Part shown: positions 1 through 7,614 of the stretch, in pieces
Position numbering within the stretch: the stretch's first letter is position 1
Layout: the number at the start of each line of letters is the position of its first letter
Assembly (NCBI RefSeq): GCF_015209595.1
Contig: NZ_JADEYS010000032.1
Span: forward strand, 1 to 39,725
From: Pontibacterium sinense
GTDB taxonomy: Bacteria > Pseudomonadota > Gammaproteobacteria > Pseudomonadales > Balneatricaceae
Length of the DNA: 39,725 bases
Direction: 5' to 3'
Program-made: the position numbers and the translations under genes
Notes under the pieces: generated by a model
Databases searched by the model: none
What the model saw: only the letters and a program-made list of their open reading frames with translations
What the model was told of the DNA's origin: nothing

Positions 1-510
1 GCAGCTGGTGAAAACGCCAACGCCGCAGATATCGCGGCATCTGTAACCACTGCGGCCGGTGAGAACGCTAATGCGGCCGACATCGCTGCATCCGTAACCA
101 CTGCGGCGGGTGATAACGCCAACGCCGCAGATATCGCGGCATCTGTAACCACTGCGGCGGGTGATAACGCCAATGCGGCCGACATCGCTGCATCCGTAAC
201 TACTGCGGCGGGTGATAACGCCAATGCGGCCGACATCGCTGCATCCGTTACTACTGCAGCTGGCGACAATGCGAATGCGGCCGATATCGCAGCGTCTGTA
301 ACCACCGCTGCTGGCGACAATGCGAATGCGGCCGATATCGCAGCGTCTGTAACCACCGCTGCTGGCGACAATGCGAATGCGGCCGATATCGCAGCGTCTG
401 TAACCACCGCTGCTGGTGACAATGCGAATGCGGCCGATATCGCGGCATCCGTAACCACTGCGGCAGGTGAAAACGCTAATGCGACTGATATCGCAGCATC
501 CGTAGCCGCT
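1..510 (+). repeat. 51-bp in-frame tandem repeat, ten copies
   Basis: Units begin at 1, 52, 103, 154, 205, 256, 307, 358, 409 and 460. Each is exactly 51 bp, so the frame is kept. Units 6-8 are almost identical at the DNA level, units 1 and 3 share one codon pattern, and units 2, 4 and 5 share another, mainly differing at third positions. The array may extend beyond the left edge. Confidence 0.95.
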
Positions 511-882
511 GTTTCCGGTCAGGACACTAGCAGTATTCTATTAGCGGTCGCTGCTCAAGCTTCTGCTGATGCTGCTGATGCTCAAAACGCTGCTGCTGCT
601 GAAGCCGTTGCTGATGCTGATGCTCAAGCCTCTATTGATGCTCAATCCCCTATTAATGTTCCAGACGCTATTGATGCTCAAGTCTCTGATGCTCAAATCG
701 CGGCTATTCAAGCCGCTATTGATGCTCAACAAGCAGAGATTGCTAACACTCAAGGCAACATAAATGCTGATCCTACTGCAGCGGGTCCTACTCCACCCCC
801 AGCAGCTCCTCCCGCACCCACACTTGGTAACACCCCTGTCACGCCAACCGTGAGCGGTGGCGGTGCTAGTCCAAGCGCTTAA
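1..882 (+). CDS. Ala-rich tandem-repeat protein, C-terminal part (5' end outside window)
   Basis: An open frame runs from base 1 to a TAA at 880-882 (293 residues visible); the start lies upstream. Residues 1-170 are ten copies of a 17-residue unit, AAGDNANAADIAASVTT, with only an E/D change at position 4 until the last, decayed copy. A second Ala/Asp/Gln-rich stretch follows (about residues 180-255). The protein ends in a Pro-rich segment (PTPPPAAPPAP) and a Gly/Ser tail (SGGGASPSA). No membrane anchor, RTX motif or catalytic residue is visible. TAAG occurs at each of the nine repeat junctions and again at 775-786, just before the Pro-rich part. This is notable because a LapG-type protease gene lies 1.8 kb downstream. 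Function is unknown; a surface or secreted adhesin-like role is inference only. A strong terminator follows, so the next gene is probably transcribed separately. Confidence 0.75.
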   Translation, partial: AAGENANAADIAASVTTAAGENANAADIAASVTTAAGDNANAADIAASVTTAAGDNANAADIAASVTTAAGDNANAADIAASVTTAAGDNANAADIAASVTTAAGDNANAADIAASVTTAAGDNANAADIAASVTTAAGDNANAADIAASVTTAAGENANATDIAASVAAVSGQDTSSILLAVAAQASADAADAQNAAAAEAVADADAQASIDAQSPINVPDAIDAQVSDAQIAAIQAAIDAQQAEIANTQGNINADPTAAGPTPPPAAPPAPTLGNTPVTPTVSGGGASPSA

Positions 883-904
883 TTATTGAATATTGTAGTA
901 TCGT

Positions 905-932
905 AAGGCGTCTTCGGGCGCCTTATTTATTT
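905..932 (+). terminator. Rho-independent terminator with UUCG tetraloop
   Basis: An 8-bp stem AAGGCGTC/GGCGCCTT encloses a TTCG loop (C-UUCG-G type, one T-G pair) and is followed by ATTTATTT. It lies 22 bp after the stop codon of the repeat protein. Between here and the next gene (933-1123) I see only low-GC sequence and one weak promoter-like site. Confidence 0.85.
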
Positions 933-1080
933 GTGGTTCATATGCCTTTGTATCTGATTGAGGTCAATATGAGCATTTTTAAGCAGCCTGATGGCTGCCC
1001 TACAATGACACGATGACCTCTTGACGATGCCTCAACTCATATTTTCGGTTTATTTGTATTGTTATCAGGTTAATATGCGC

Positions 1081-1109
1081 TTGATATAAACTTCTATCGT
1101 TTCAATAAA
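1081..1109 (+). promoter_or_regulatory. Possible sigma70 promoter before the O-antigen polymerase gene
   Basis: TTGATA (1081-1086), a 17-bp spacer and AATAAA (1104-1109) give 5/6 and 4/6 matches to the consensus. The predicted start would leave a very short leader before the ATG at 1124, and no good Shine-Dalgarno is visible, so this is tentative. Confidence 0.3.
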
Positions 1110-1123
1110 GACTATGATTTCTT

Positions 1124-2470
1124 ATGGACCATACAAAACCTGCTGATCGCACCTTATTCTATATATTTATCGGCCTACTTGTATGGATTCCACTACCAAA
1201 GGCCAGCGTTCACCCATGGGCACTTTCTATTCTGGTTATCGGATCTCTGGGTATTATGTCGGCCTGGACATTGTTACAGTTTAAAAATGGGCTCAAAGTT
1301 AATACTGCGTTCACAAAAGCACTTCCAATCATCGGTCTATTAACCCTAACGCAAGCATGGGTTTATATTACGTTACATGGCCAACCCTTTACGCCAGACC
1401 ATTCTACAATAACTTTGGATGCAGGACGTTCTCAACATCAGCTATTGCAGGGCCTTGGTTTGCTGAGCATCTTTGCCTGCACCTTGTTACTGGTACGCTC
1501 ACGACGACGCATTATGGTTGTGCTCTATGCACTGATTATTTCCGGTATTCTACAGGCGGTGTATGGAAGTCTGATGACGTTGTCTGGTATCGAATACAAC
1601 CTGTTCTTTCCTAAAGAGCACTATCGCGGTTTAGCAACGGGTACCTTTGTGAACCGTAACCATCTGGCAGGCTATTTAGAGCTCTGCTTGGCCGTGGGAA
1701 TTGGCTTTATGATCGCCACCCTCAAAGACAGTGCCAATAGCTGGCGCGATGTGGGTCGACGTGTTTTAGAGGCACTGCTGGGTTCCAAAGCCCGTGTTCG
1801 TATAGGGCTCGTCATAATGGTTGCCGCACTGGTGATGACTCATTCTCGTATGGGCAACACAGCGTTTTTTGCCAGCATGACGATTACCGGTGTGATCGCG
1901 CTTATCCTGAGCAAGCGCGCATCCAAAGCAACAACAATACTTTTAACAAGCCTGATCATTATTGACTTAGTGGTGGTTGGAGCCTTTTTTGGTGTCCAGA
2001 ACGTGGTCGATAGGCTCGAAAATACCAGCATGAGCACCATCAAACGTGACGAAGTGAACCAGTACGCTTTTCCGATATTCGAGGACAATATGTTTGCCGG
2101 TACCGGCGCTGGTTCCTTCTATACCGTTTTTCCCGAAAAGCGCCAAGACGATCTAGGCCGAAAGTCTTTTAACCATACCCACAATGACTACCTTCAGTTC
2201 GCCATCGAGCTTGGTCTGATTGGTTTTGTACCTCTGCTCTTGGCCGTTGCCCTCACTTTTCTTGTAGCCGTGCGCGCTCAATGGAAACGACGAGACCCCT
2301 TAATGCGAGGACTTTCGTTTGCTTCGATGATGGGCATCATCGCCTTTGGTATTCACTCTACCGTGGACTTTAACCTGCAGATTCCTGCCAATGCGGCGAC
2401 GTTTATGGTGATTCTGGCATTGGGTTGGATCTCGATGTATCACAAAGAAAGTCCACGAGGCCCGGGCTAA
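1124..2470 (+). CDS. O-antigen ligase/polymerase family membrane protein (Wzy/WaaL type)
   Basis: A 448-residue polytopic inner-membrane protein. Hydrophobic segments span most of the length, with a long periplasmic-type loop in the middle. Features typical of the O-antigen ligase (Wzy_C) family are the NRNHLAGYLELCLAVG segment (about residues 172-187), HSRMGNTAFF (about residue 240) and a large loop with GTGAGSFYTVFPEK and the NHTHNDYLQFAIELGLIG motif, where His residues are commonly essential. The family joins lipid-linked polysaccharide repeat units or ligates them to lipid A-core or proteins. Which reaction this one performs cannot be told from sequence. It is followed by lapG- and lapD-like genes on the same strand, which suggests a surface-polysaccharide or biofilm context. 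The 166-bp gap to the next gene means co-transcription is plausible but not shown. Confidence 0.85.
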   Translation: MDHTKPADRTLFYIFIGLLVWIPLPKASVHPWALSILVIGSLGIMSAWTLLQFKNGLKVNTAFTKALPIIGLLTLTQAWVYITLHGQPFTPDHSTITLDAGRSQHQLLQGLGLLSIFACTLLLVRSRRRIMVVLYALIISGILQAVYGSLMTLSGIEYNLFFPKEHYRGLATGTFVNRNHLAGYLELCLAVGIGFMIATLKDSANSWRDVGRRVLEALLGSKARVRIGLVIMVAALVMTHSRMGNTAFFASMTITGVIALILSKRASKATTILLTSLIIIDLVVVGAFFGVQNVVDRLENTSMSTIKRDEVNQYAFPIFEDNMFAGTGAGSFYTVFPEKRQDDLGRKSFNHTHNDYLQFAIELGLIGFVPLLLAVALTFLVAVRAQWKRRDPLMRGLSFASMMGIIAFGIHSTVDFNLQIPANAATFMVILALGWISMYHKESPRGPG

Positions 2471-2636
2471 ATATTTGAATTGATTGGCCGATATTTGTGT
2501 AACCTATTGTACCGATATGAATTATTTCTATATATTCATTATTCGGAACATCCAAACACACCCGTAGTACGGCAATGTAATTACGCTTGATTAGAATAGT
2601 GCCAAGCGTTTCAAAGCTGTTCTTCGACAGAAGCAT

Positions 2637-3371
2637 TTGGAATCTACAGTGGCTGCAGTCAACACCGCGAAGGATCATCGGCGCCAGCTGACATATACAG
2701 GGAGTTTGTGCCTCTATCTGCTTTTGGCCGTTCTCGCCTTTAGCCTTTCTGTTGCCACTATAGGGGACGGACACAAAAGTGTTCGCCTCAGCAAAGCCTA
2801 TATCGAAAAACTTGGCCGAGAGTACGGGCATCGGGCCAAACGTCGCCTGCGTAATTGGCAGCGTTTGCTAGACAATCTGCAGAACGATTCTGAAGCCGAA
2901 AAGATTCGCAAGGTAAATGACTTCTTTAATAAGGTCCGCTTCGTCAACGATATTAATCATTGGAAGAAAGAGGATTACTGGGCCACACCGGTTGAGTTTT
3001 TGATTACCAACGGCGGTGACTGCGAAGACTTCTCCATCGCCAAGTACTACACCCTGCGCGAAGTGGGTGTTCCTGATAGCAAGATGAGCATCGCCTACGT
3101 TAAAGCGATTGAATATAACCAGGCACATATGGTCCTCACCTATTACAAAACACCGGATTCAATGCCGGTGATTCTCGACAACCTGATTCCACAAATCAAA
3201 CCTGCCAATCAACGTCCCGACTTGATTCACGTATATAGCTTTAACGGTGACAACCTCTGGTTAACCAAAAAAGGACGCCGGGCAGAGATTGTGGGCACAT
3301 CCGACCGATTGGAACACTGGGTCAAGCTACGTTCGCGGCTTGAAAACCAAACAGTGAACTCTGTTAAGTAG
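2637..3371 (+). CDS. lapG: LapG-like transglutaminase-type periplasmic cysteine protease
   Basis: A 244-residue bacterial transglutaminase-like cysteine proteinase. An N-terminal hydrophobic segment (about residues 21-41) should act as signal or anchor. The catalytic triad is readable: Cys129 in GGDCEDF, His164 in NQAHMVL and Asp181 in VILDNL. Asp128 and Glu130 flank the cysteine, where LapG enzymes bind calcium. In Pseudomonas, LapG cleaves the adhesin LapA near its N-terminus and is held inactive by LapD when c-di-GMP is high; the adjacent lapD gene (16 bp downstream) supports the same role here. The start is uncertain: TTG at 2637 gives the full frame, while GTG at 2649, with GGAA just upstream, is an equally plausible start. 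The natural substrate is not identified in this window, unless it is the TAAG-rich repeat protein at 1-882. Confidence 0.9.
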   Translation: MESTVAAVNTAKDHRRQLTYTGSLCLYLLLAVLAFSLSVATIGDGHKSVRLSKAYIEKLGREYGHRAKRRLRNWQRLLDNLQNDSEAEKIRKVNDFFNKVRFVNDINHWKKEDYWATPVEFLITNGGDCEDFSIAKYYTLREVGVPDSKMSIAYVKAIEYNQAHMVLTYYKTPDSMPVILDNLIPQIKPANQRPDLIHVYSFNGDNLWLTKKGRRAEIVGTSDRLEHWVKLRSRLENQTVNSVK

Positions 3372-3387
3372 CTGGGAGAGCAGATTA

Positions 3388-5355
3388 ATGAGTCTTGTTA
3401 AACAACTTGGTGCCGCGACCTTTGCCGTTTTAATACTGCTGTTGCTTGGGTCCGCCTACCTGATGTCCAACAGCTCCAAAACCATGCTGCTGAATCAGCT
3501 GGAATCACACGGTCAGGATGCTGCAACGCACTTGGGTTTATACCTGGCACCTTCAATCGCGGCAAACGATGTCGCCGGGATTGAAACCACGGTAAATGCG
3601 ATCTTTGACAGTGGCTTTTACCAGCGCATTGATATCAGTGATAGTAGCGGCAAGATTCTGTTCTCCAAAACCACACCGCCACTTATTGATGAGAACGTAC
3701 CATCCTGGTTTGTTGATCTGATCGAGATCACCCCGCCACAGATGACGCGTGATGTCAGCCATCAGTGGAACAAAATTGGTAGCGTACACGTCCAAAGCCG
3801 TGCGGGTTATGCCTATAGCAAACTCTGGCAAGGTATTCAGAACACACTTATCTGGTTTGGTATTCTGGCCGCCGTCAGTGCCATCGCGATCAGCGGATTG
3901 CTGTTCTACATCTTACGCCCACTGAAAGGTGTTGAAGAACAGGCAGAAGCCCTGAGTGAAAAGCGTTTTATCGAACAGTCCCGCATTCCCGGCACCCGCG
4001 AGTTAAAACGTGTGGTTAACGCCATGAACCAGATGGTGAAGCAGGTACGGTTGATGTTCGACGAGCAGAGCCGACATATCGAGGAACTACGCCGCACCGC
4101 TTACCAAGACAGCTTGACCGGCCTGCCGAATCAGCGTGCTGCTGAAGCACAACTGGCTGAGCGACTGGACTACCGTCAGGACTTTGGTAACGGCACCCTG
4201 CTCTACCTGCGTATTACCGATCTGGCAAACCTAAACAAAGACTTGGGTATGGAGAAAGCCAGTAACTTTATTAAGGTCGTGGGCAGCAAGTTAGAGAAAC
4301 TGTCTCAGGCATCTGAGCAAAGTATTCTGGGTCGTTTAACCGGTGCCGACTTTATCCTGTTGGTTCATCGTCTTGATGATGACAGCCTGAAACGCACAGT
4401 GTCACAGCTGTGTGCGGATATCCAGGCGAATTTTGAAGCGTTAAGCGGCTCTGCCGTGATTGAGAAACACTGGCCTGTGCATATCGGTGTAAGTCATTCC
4501 AATGATATGACCGGCTCAAATCAGCTACTTACTGAAGCCCGCCTGGCTCTGAGTGATGCAGAAGAGGACGACCAGAGTTACGCTATCTATGGCTCTGACG
4601 CTAAAGCACTGCAAGACAGCAATACCTGGCACCAGCACGTGGCTGATTCCGTGAGTCAGGCCCAGATATTCCTACAGACGTTGCCATTGATGGGAACGGG
4701 TACAAGTCATAGCAACACTGTTCCTGAACAGCAGGAGCTTCTGGCCCGAATTCTGGACCAGCACGGCACACCTTGTACCGCCGGTGAATTCCTTAGTGTA
4801 ATAAAGGAACTGGGATTGATGGTGATGCTGGATCGTGCCGTGATTCAACGCGCGCTGGAACATGCCAGCCAGAATCCTAAGTGCGGCAAGCTGGCTATCA
4901 ACCTGAGTGCCGAAGCAGTACGTGATCAGGACTTTATCGCCTGGTTTAAAGCGCTCGTCAGTGACCACGACTACAAACAACACCTACATGTCGAAATCAG
5001 CGAAAGCGCGATTTTGAACAACCTCGACGACGTACGTGTCTTCCGAGAACTGCTGAAAGAGAATGCGATGGAGTTTGGTGTTGATAACTTTGGTATCCAC
5101 CCGGCTGGCTTTGCTTACCTCTATAACCTGCAGCCGGATTACATCAAGATCGACGGCTCCCTGATCCGTAAGATTGACCAGCAAGCGGAAGACCGCTTCT
5201 TCGTAAGTAGCTTGATCAGCATTGCGCACAGTTTGAGTATCAAAGCCTATGCAGAGCATATCGAGCGCGAGACTCAGTTGAATGAGCTGAACCAGCTACA
5301 GATCGATGGTACACAGGGTTGGTTGCACGGTAAGCCGGAAGCGTTGGAGAACTGA
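3388..5355 (+). CDS. lapD: LapD-like c-di-GMP receptor (degenerate GGDEF-EAL)
   Basis: A 655-residue inner-membrane signalling protein. Order: TM1 (about 8-26), a LapD/MoxY-type periplasmic domain (about 27-150), TM2 (about 152-175), HAMP (about 176-230), a GGDEF-like domain (about 236-405) and an EAL-like domain (about 420-650). The GGDEF signature is replaced by TGADF (318-322). The EAL signature is lost (QEL near 449-451) and the DDFG motif reads DNFG (566-569). It should therefore bind rather than make or degrade c-di-GMP, as known for LapD. Trp127 in the periplasmic part lies where the LapG-contacting tryptophan of LapD is expected; this is my alignment by eye. GGGAG lies 9 bp before the ATG. 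It would sequester LapG at high c-di-GMP and so retain a surface adhesin. Confidence 0.9.
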   Translation: MSLVKQLGAATFAVLILLLLGSAYLMSNSSKTMLLNQLESHGQDAATHLGLYLAPSIAANDVAGIETTVNAIFDSGFYQRIDISDSSGKILFSKTTPPLIDENVPSWFVDLIEITPPQMTRDVSHQWNKIGSVHVQSRAGYAYSKLWQGIQNTLIWFGILAAVSAIAISGLLFYILRPLKGVEEQAEALSEKRFIEQSRIPGTRELKRVVNAMNQMVKQVRLMFDEQSRHIEELRRTAYQDSLTGLPNQRAAEAQLAERLDYRQDFGNGTLLYLRITDLANLNKDLGMEKASNFIKVVGSKLEKLSQASEQSILGRLTGADFILLVHRLDDDSLKRTVSQLCADIQANFEALSGSAVIEKHWPVHIGVSHSNDMTGSNQLLTEARLALSDAEEDDQSYAIYGSDAKALQDSNTWHQHVADSVSQAQIFLQTLPLMGTGTSHSNTVPEQQELLARILDQHGTPCTAGEFLSVIKELGLMVMLDRAVIQRALEHASQNPKCGKLAINLSAEAVRDQDFIAWFKALVSDHDYKQHLHVEISESAILNNLDDVRVFRELLKENAMEFGVDNFGIHPAGFAYLYNLQPDYIKIDGSLIRKIDQQAEDRFFVSSLISIAHSLSIKAYAEHIERETQLNELNQLQIDGTQGWLHGKPEALEN

Positions 5356-5381
5356 GTAACGGGTATTAGGCAGTCCGATGT

Positions 5382-5413
5382 TTCTGGTTCCCATGGTTTC
5401 TGTGGGAATCAGA
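5382..5413. repeat. Solitary GTTCCCA-type hairpin, decayed
   Basis: The sequence resembles half of the composite element described below: CTGGTTCCCATGG then CTGTGGGAATCAG. It lies 27 bp after lapD. A second solitary copy lies at 5754-5781 and a more decayed one near 6146-6173. Confidence 0.6.
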
Positions 5414-5437
5414 TGACATCGATTTGCTTCTCGCAAC

Positions 5438-5482
5438 GTAGGGCAGCTTTCAAGCTGCCGGTAGGCTGAAGCCTACCCTACA
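5438..5482 (+). repeat. Cloverleaf-like intergenic element, copy 1
   Basis: Outer arms GTAGG/CCTAC enclose two hairpins: GGCAGCTT-TC-AAGCTGCC and GGTAGGCT-GA-AGCCTACC. The second arm carries a G-C pair at its sixth position, which other copies replace by C-G or T-A. No protein is encoded. Confidence 0.85.
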
Positions 5483-5548
5483 TCTGACTACGCAGTGTTA
5501 CTGCCCCCCCTATTTGGTCCTATGCCGGAGCGTGGCAACGAGATGTTC

Positions 5549-5663
5549 TGGTTCCCATGGTCCCCCGTGGGAACCCATACGTTGCATTCAGGTTGGCACG
5601 CATATTGGGCTATGCGGTGACGCTAGCTTATGTATGCATTCCCACGCAGAGCGTGGGAACGAG
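5549..5663 (-). repeat. Composite GTTCCCACG element, copy 1
   Basis: A 115-bp element, reversed relative to most others. It opens with a CTGGTTCCCATGG/CCGTGGGAACC hairpin, has a spacer of about 60 bp and closes with an ATTCCCACGC/GCGTGGGAACGAG hairpin. Its two ends are imperfect inverted repeats. Confidence 0.85.
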
Positions 5664-5697
5664 GTGAGCCAGATAACATCGATTTGTCCCCTCGCAA

Positions 5698-5744
5698 TGT
5701 AGGGCAGCTTTTAAGCTGCCGGTAGCCTAAAAGGCTACCCTACA
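5698..5744 (+). repeat. Cloverleaf-like intergenic element, copy 2
   Basis: TGTAGGG/CCCTACA ends enclose GGCAGCTT-TT-AAGCTGCC and GGTAGCCT-AAA-AGGCTACC. The sixth pair of the second arm is C-G here. Confidence 0.9.
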
Positions 5745-5808
5745 AAGCTATGTTCTGGTTCTCATGGTATCCGTGGGAACCCGATAAAACCGATTCAACC
5801 CCTCGCAA

Positions 5809-5855
5809 TGTAGAGCAGCTTTTAAGCTGCCGGTAGGCTGAAAGCCTACCCTACA
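5809..5855 (+). repeat. Cloverleaf-like intergenic element, copy 3
   Basis: Same layout as copy 2, with one change in the left outer arm (TGTAGAG) and second arm GGTAGGCT-GAA-AGCCTACC. Confidence 0.85.
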
Positions 5856-5919
5856 TCTGACTACGCAGTGTTACTGCCCCCTATTTGGTCCTATGCCGGA
5901 GCGTGGCAACGAGATGTTC

Positions 5920-6034
5920 TGGTTCCCATGGTCCCCCGTGGGAACCCATACGTTGCATTCAGGTTGGCACGCATATTGGGCTATGCGGTGACGCTAGCTT
6001 ATGTATGCATTCCCACGCAGAGCGTGGGAACGAG
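5920..6034 (-). repeat. Composite GTTCCCACG element, copy 2
   Basis: Identical to the copy at 5549-5663; it is part of the duplicated block. Confidence 0.85.
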
Positions 6035-6068
6035 GTGAGCCAGATAACATCGATTTGTCCCCTCGCAA

Positions 6069-6133
6069 TGTAGGGCAGCTTTTAAGCTGCCGGTAGTCTA
6101 ATCACCTTCGATGACGACGAGAACTACCCTACA
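6069..6133 (+). repeat. Cloverleaf-like element with long third arm, copy 4
   Basis: The first arm is GGCAGCTT-TT-AAGCTGCC. The loop of the second arm is enlarged by about 20 bp containing ATCACCTTCGATGACGACGA. The same insert, in reverse, is in the elements at 7530 and 7944. Confidence 0.8.
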
Positions 6134-6198
6134 AAGGCATGCTCTAGCTTCCGTGGTCTCGGCGGGAATCAGATGATACCGATTCCCCACCCCAACAA

Positions 6199-6245
6199 TG
6201 TAGGGCAGCTTTCAAGCTGCCGGTAGTCTGGAAGACTACCCTACA
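6199..6245 (+). repeat. Cloverleaf-like intergenic element, copy 5
   Basis: TGTAGGG/CCCTACA ends; arms GGCAGCTT-TC-AAGCTGCC and GGTAGTCT-GGA-AGACTACC. The sixth pair of the second arm is T-A here, a compensatory change relative to copies 1 and 2. From 6246 to the cbiX stop codon only repeat-like debris is seen. Confidence 0.9.
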
Positions 6246-6343
6246 AAAACATATTTGAGTTCCCATGCTTCTGTAGTTTTTGCAGCAGCCCTCTCCGAAG
6301 GCGAAATCTGCTATCGTAAATTGCGGTTGGCACGATCTTGGGC

Positions 6344-7480
6344 TTATTTGTGCGCTATAGCGTTTTCCGCACAATCCGGCTTAATCCGATCAGCTTCCTC
6401 ATCGAGTACCGACTGCGGAAACTGGCTCATGAAGCAGCAGCAGATGTTATCGCCAATCATCGTGCGCGGGCCCAGTGGGTGCGCAATATGACGATAAACA
6501 CCGTGAGAGTGCCCATGGCTGTGATCATGGCTATGGGAGTGATCATGCGCGTGGCTGTGGCTGTGGCTGTGGCTGTGGCTGTGCTCATGATGATGCCCAT
6601 CGTCACCCTGCTCACCACCCTCTTCGGAATACTCCGCATGGTGATGGTGAATATCCACCTCTCCTGCCGCTAAACGTCGCTGAAAAGAGGTCATCAGCGT
6701 CTCTTCTGTTTGCTGGCCATCCATAATTTCGCGCACGCGGATCTCGAATGCATCGATCACTTTTTCGTGATCATTCAGGTAAGGCGCTTTGATAAACTCC
6801 ACATTCGGGTTTTCCGCTGCGACCTGATCCACATAACCGTAGATACGTTTGATCAATCGGCCGGTAAACAGGAAGTACGGCGCGATCACAACTCGCTTGT
6901 AACCCAGCTTCAGGAGCTTTTCCAGACCTACGCCTACGGATGGATAAGTTACGCCGGAGTAGACTGTATCCGCCCAACCAAAGCCCATATTTTCATTCAC
7001 GATGCGTGTCAGTTTTGCGGCTTCGGCATTGGCATGCGTATCGGACGTTCCGCGCCCAACCACCACCAACAGCGTGTCATACAAACTTTCAGGGGGATTC
7101 TCCGGATCAAGACCCAACGATTCGTAGATACGCGCCTGAAACGCTTCGATCATTGCATCATGCAAACCCAGCTCGCTACCGTAAGCCACTTCAACACCGT
7201 CAGTTTTTTCCTGAAAGGTGGTCAGTACTGACGGAATATCATTCTTGGCATGAGTGGCCGCGAACAACATACCTGGTACCGCGTAGATCTGTTCAACACC
7301 TTGTGCGACCAGTGAATTCAATCCCATATGAATGTTCGGCGCGGAAAACTCCAGAAAACCGTACTCCACCGGGATATTCGGAAAACGCTTCTTTAAACCT
7401 TCCGCTACACGCCCAAATTCACGCTCTGCGTCTTTGTCACGGCTACCGTGACCACATACCATAATGCCTTGCTTTGTCAC
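6344..7480 (-). CDS. cbiX: Sirohydrochlorin cobaltochelatase CbiX, long form with His-rich tail
   Basis: A 378-residue class II chelatase that inserts cobalt into sirohydrochlorin, the early-cobalt step of B12 synthesis. Two homologous halves are present. The active-site half has His11 in CGHGSRD and His77 in AATHAKND; in the second half the matching motif reads VGRGTSD, so that histidine is lost. Residues about 277-327 hold some 21 histidines in HS/HD/HG repeats, probably a cobalt-binding tail, followed by a CCC triplet (347-349) and a unique end. GTG start at 7480 with GGAGAGAG about 8 bp upstream. It is the last gene of the minus-strand B12 operon and is split from bluB by a 558-bp repeat-filled gap. 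The final residues are encoded in sequence resembling the neighbouring repeats, so the C-terminus may have been rewritten. Confidence 0.92.
   Translation of the reverse strand: MTKQGIMVCGHGSRDKDAEREFGRVAEGLKKRFPNIPVEYGFLEFSAPNIHMGLNSLVAQGVEQIYAVPGMLFAATHAKNDIPSVLTTFQEKTDGVEVAYGSELGLHDAMIEAFQARIYESLGLDPENPPESLYDTLLVVVGRGTSDTHANAEAAKLTRIVNENMGFGWADTVYSGVTYPSVGVGLEKLLKLGYKRVVIAPYFLFTGRLIKRIYGYVDQVAAENPNVEFIKAPYLNDHEKVIDAFEIRVREIMDGQQTEETLMTSFQRRLAAGEVDIHHHHAEYSEEGGEQGDDGHHHEHSHSHSHSHSHAHDHSHSHDHSHGHSHGVYRHIAHPLGPRTMIGDNICCCFMSQFPQSVLDEEADRIKPDCAENAIAHK
6551..6583 (+). repeat. GTGGCT hexanucleotide microsatellite inside cbiX
   Basis: Five perfect GTGGCT copies plus GTG. Read on the minus strand they encode alternating Ser-His. 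Unit gain or loss would keep the frame. Confidence 0.9.
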
Positions 7481-7529
7481 TTCTATCTCTCTCCAGAAAA
7501 ATCATGCCTCATCCAGCCTGTACATCGTT

Positions 7530-7590
7530 GGGTAGTCTTCGTCGTCATCGAAGGTGATCAGACTACTGGCAGCTTAAAAGCTGCCCTACA
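7530..7590 (-). repeat. Cloverleaf-like element with long third arm, copy 6
   Basis: Reverse orientation: the GTAGTC/GACTAC arm comes first, with CTTCG/CGAAG pairing inside its enlarged loop, then GGCAGCTT-AA-AAGCTGCC and CCTACA. The left outer arm is degraded (GTTGGG). Confidence 0.75.
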
Positions 7591-7614
7591 ATGTCGAGGG
7601 TGAATCGGCTTTAT

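Larger units (their letters stand above)
5452..6096. repeat. Direct duplication of a 274-bp repeat-rich block
   Basis: 5452-5725 and 5824-6096 match base for base, apart from one extra A in a short A-run and two fewer Cs in a C-run of the second copy. Each block holds a cloverleaf arm, one composite GTTCCCACG element in reverse orientation and the start of a further cloverleaf. The near identity implies a recent duplication, or an assembly artefact that long reads would expose. Confidence 0.9.

Noticed and set aside
1-510. Tandem 51-bp array considered as a CRISPR
   Set aside because: There are no spacers: units are contiguous, in frame and coding.
541-753. Ser/Leu/Asn-rich minus-strand open frame opposite the repeat protein
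   Set aside because: It is the reverse of the Ala/Asp/Gln codons of the plus-strand protein and has no start signals.
5514-6073. Two identical 62-codon open frames (5514-5702 and 5885-6073)
   Set aside because: They are translations of the duplicated repeat block; there is no ribosome-binding site and the frames run through palindromic elements.
6338-7464. Plus-strand open frames opposite cbiX, including a Val/Ala-rich one over the His tract
   Set aside because: Antisense to a clear chelatase gene; the composition simply mirrors the His-Ser repeat.
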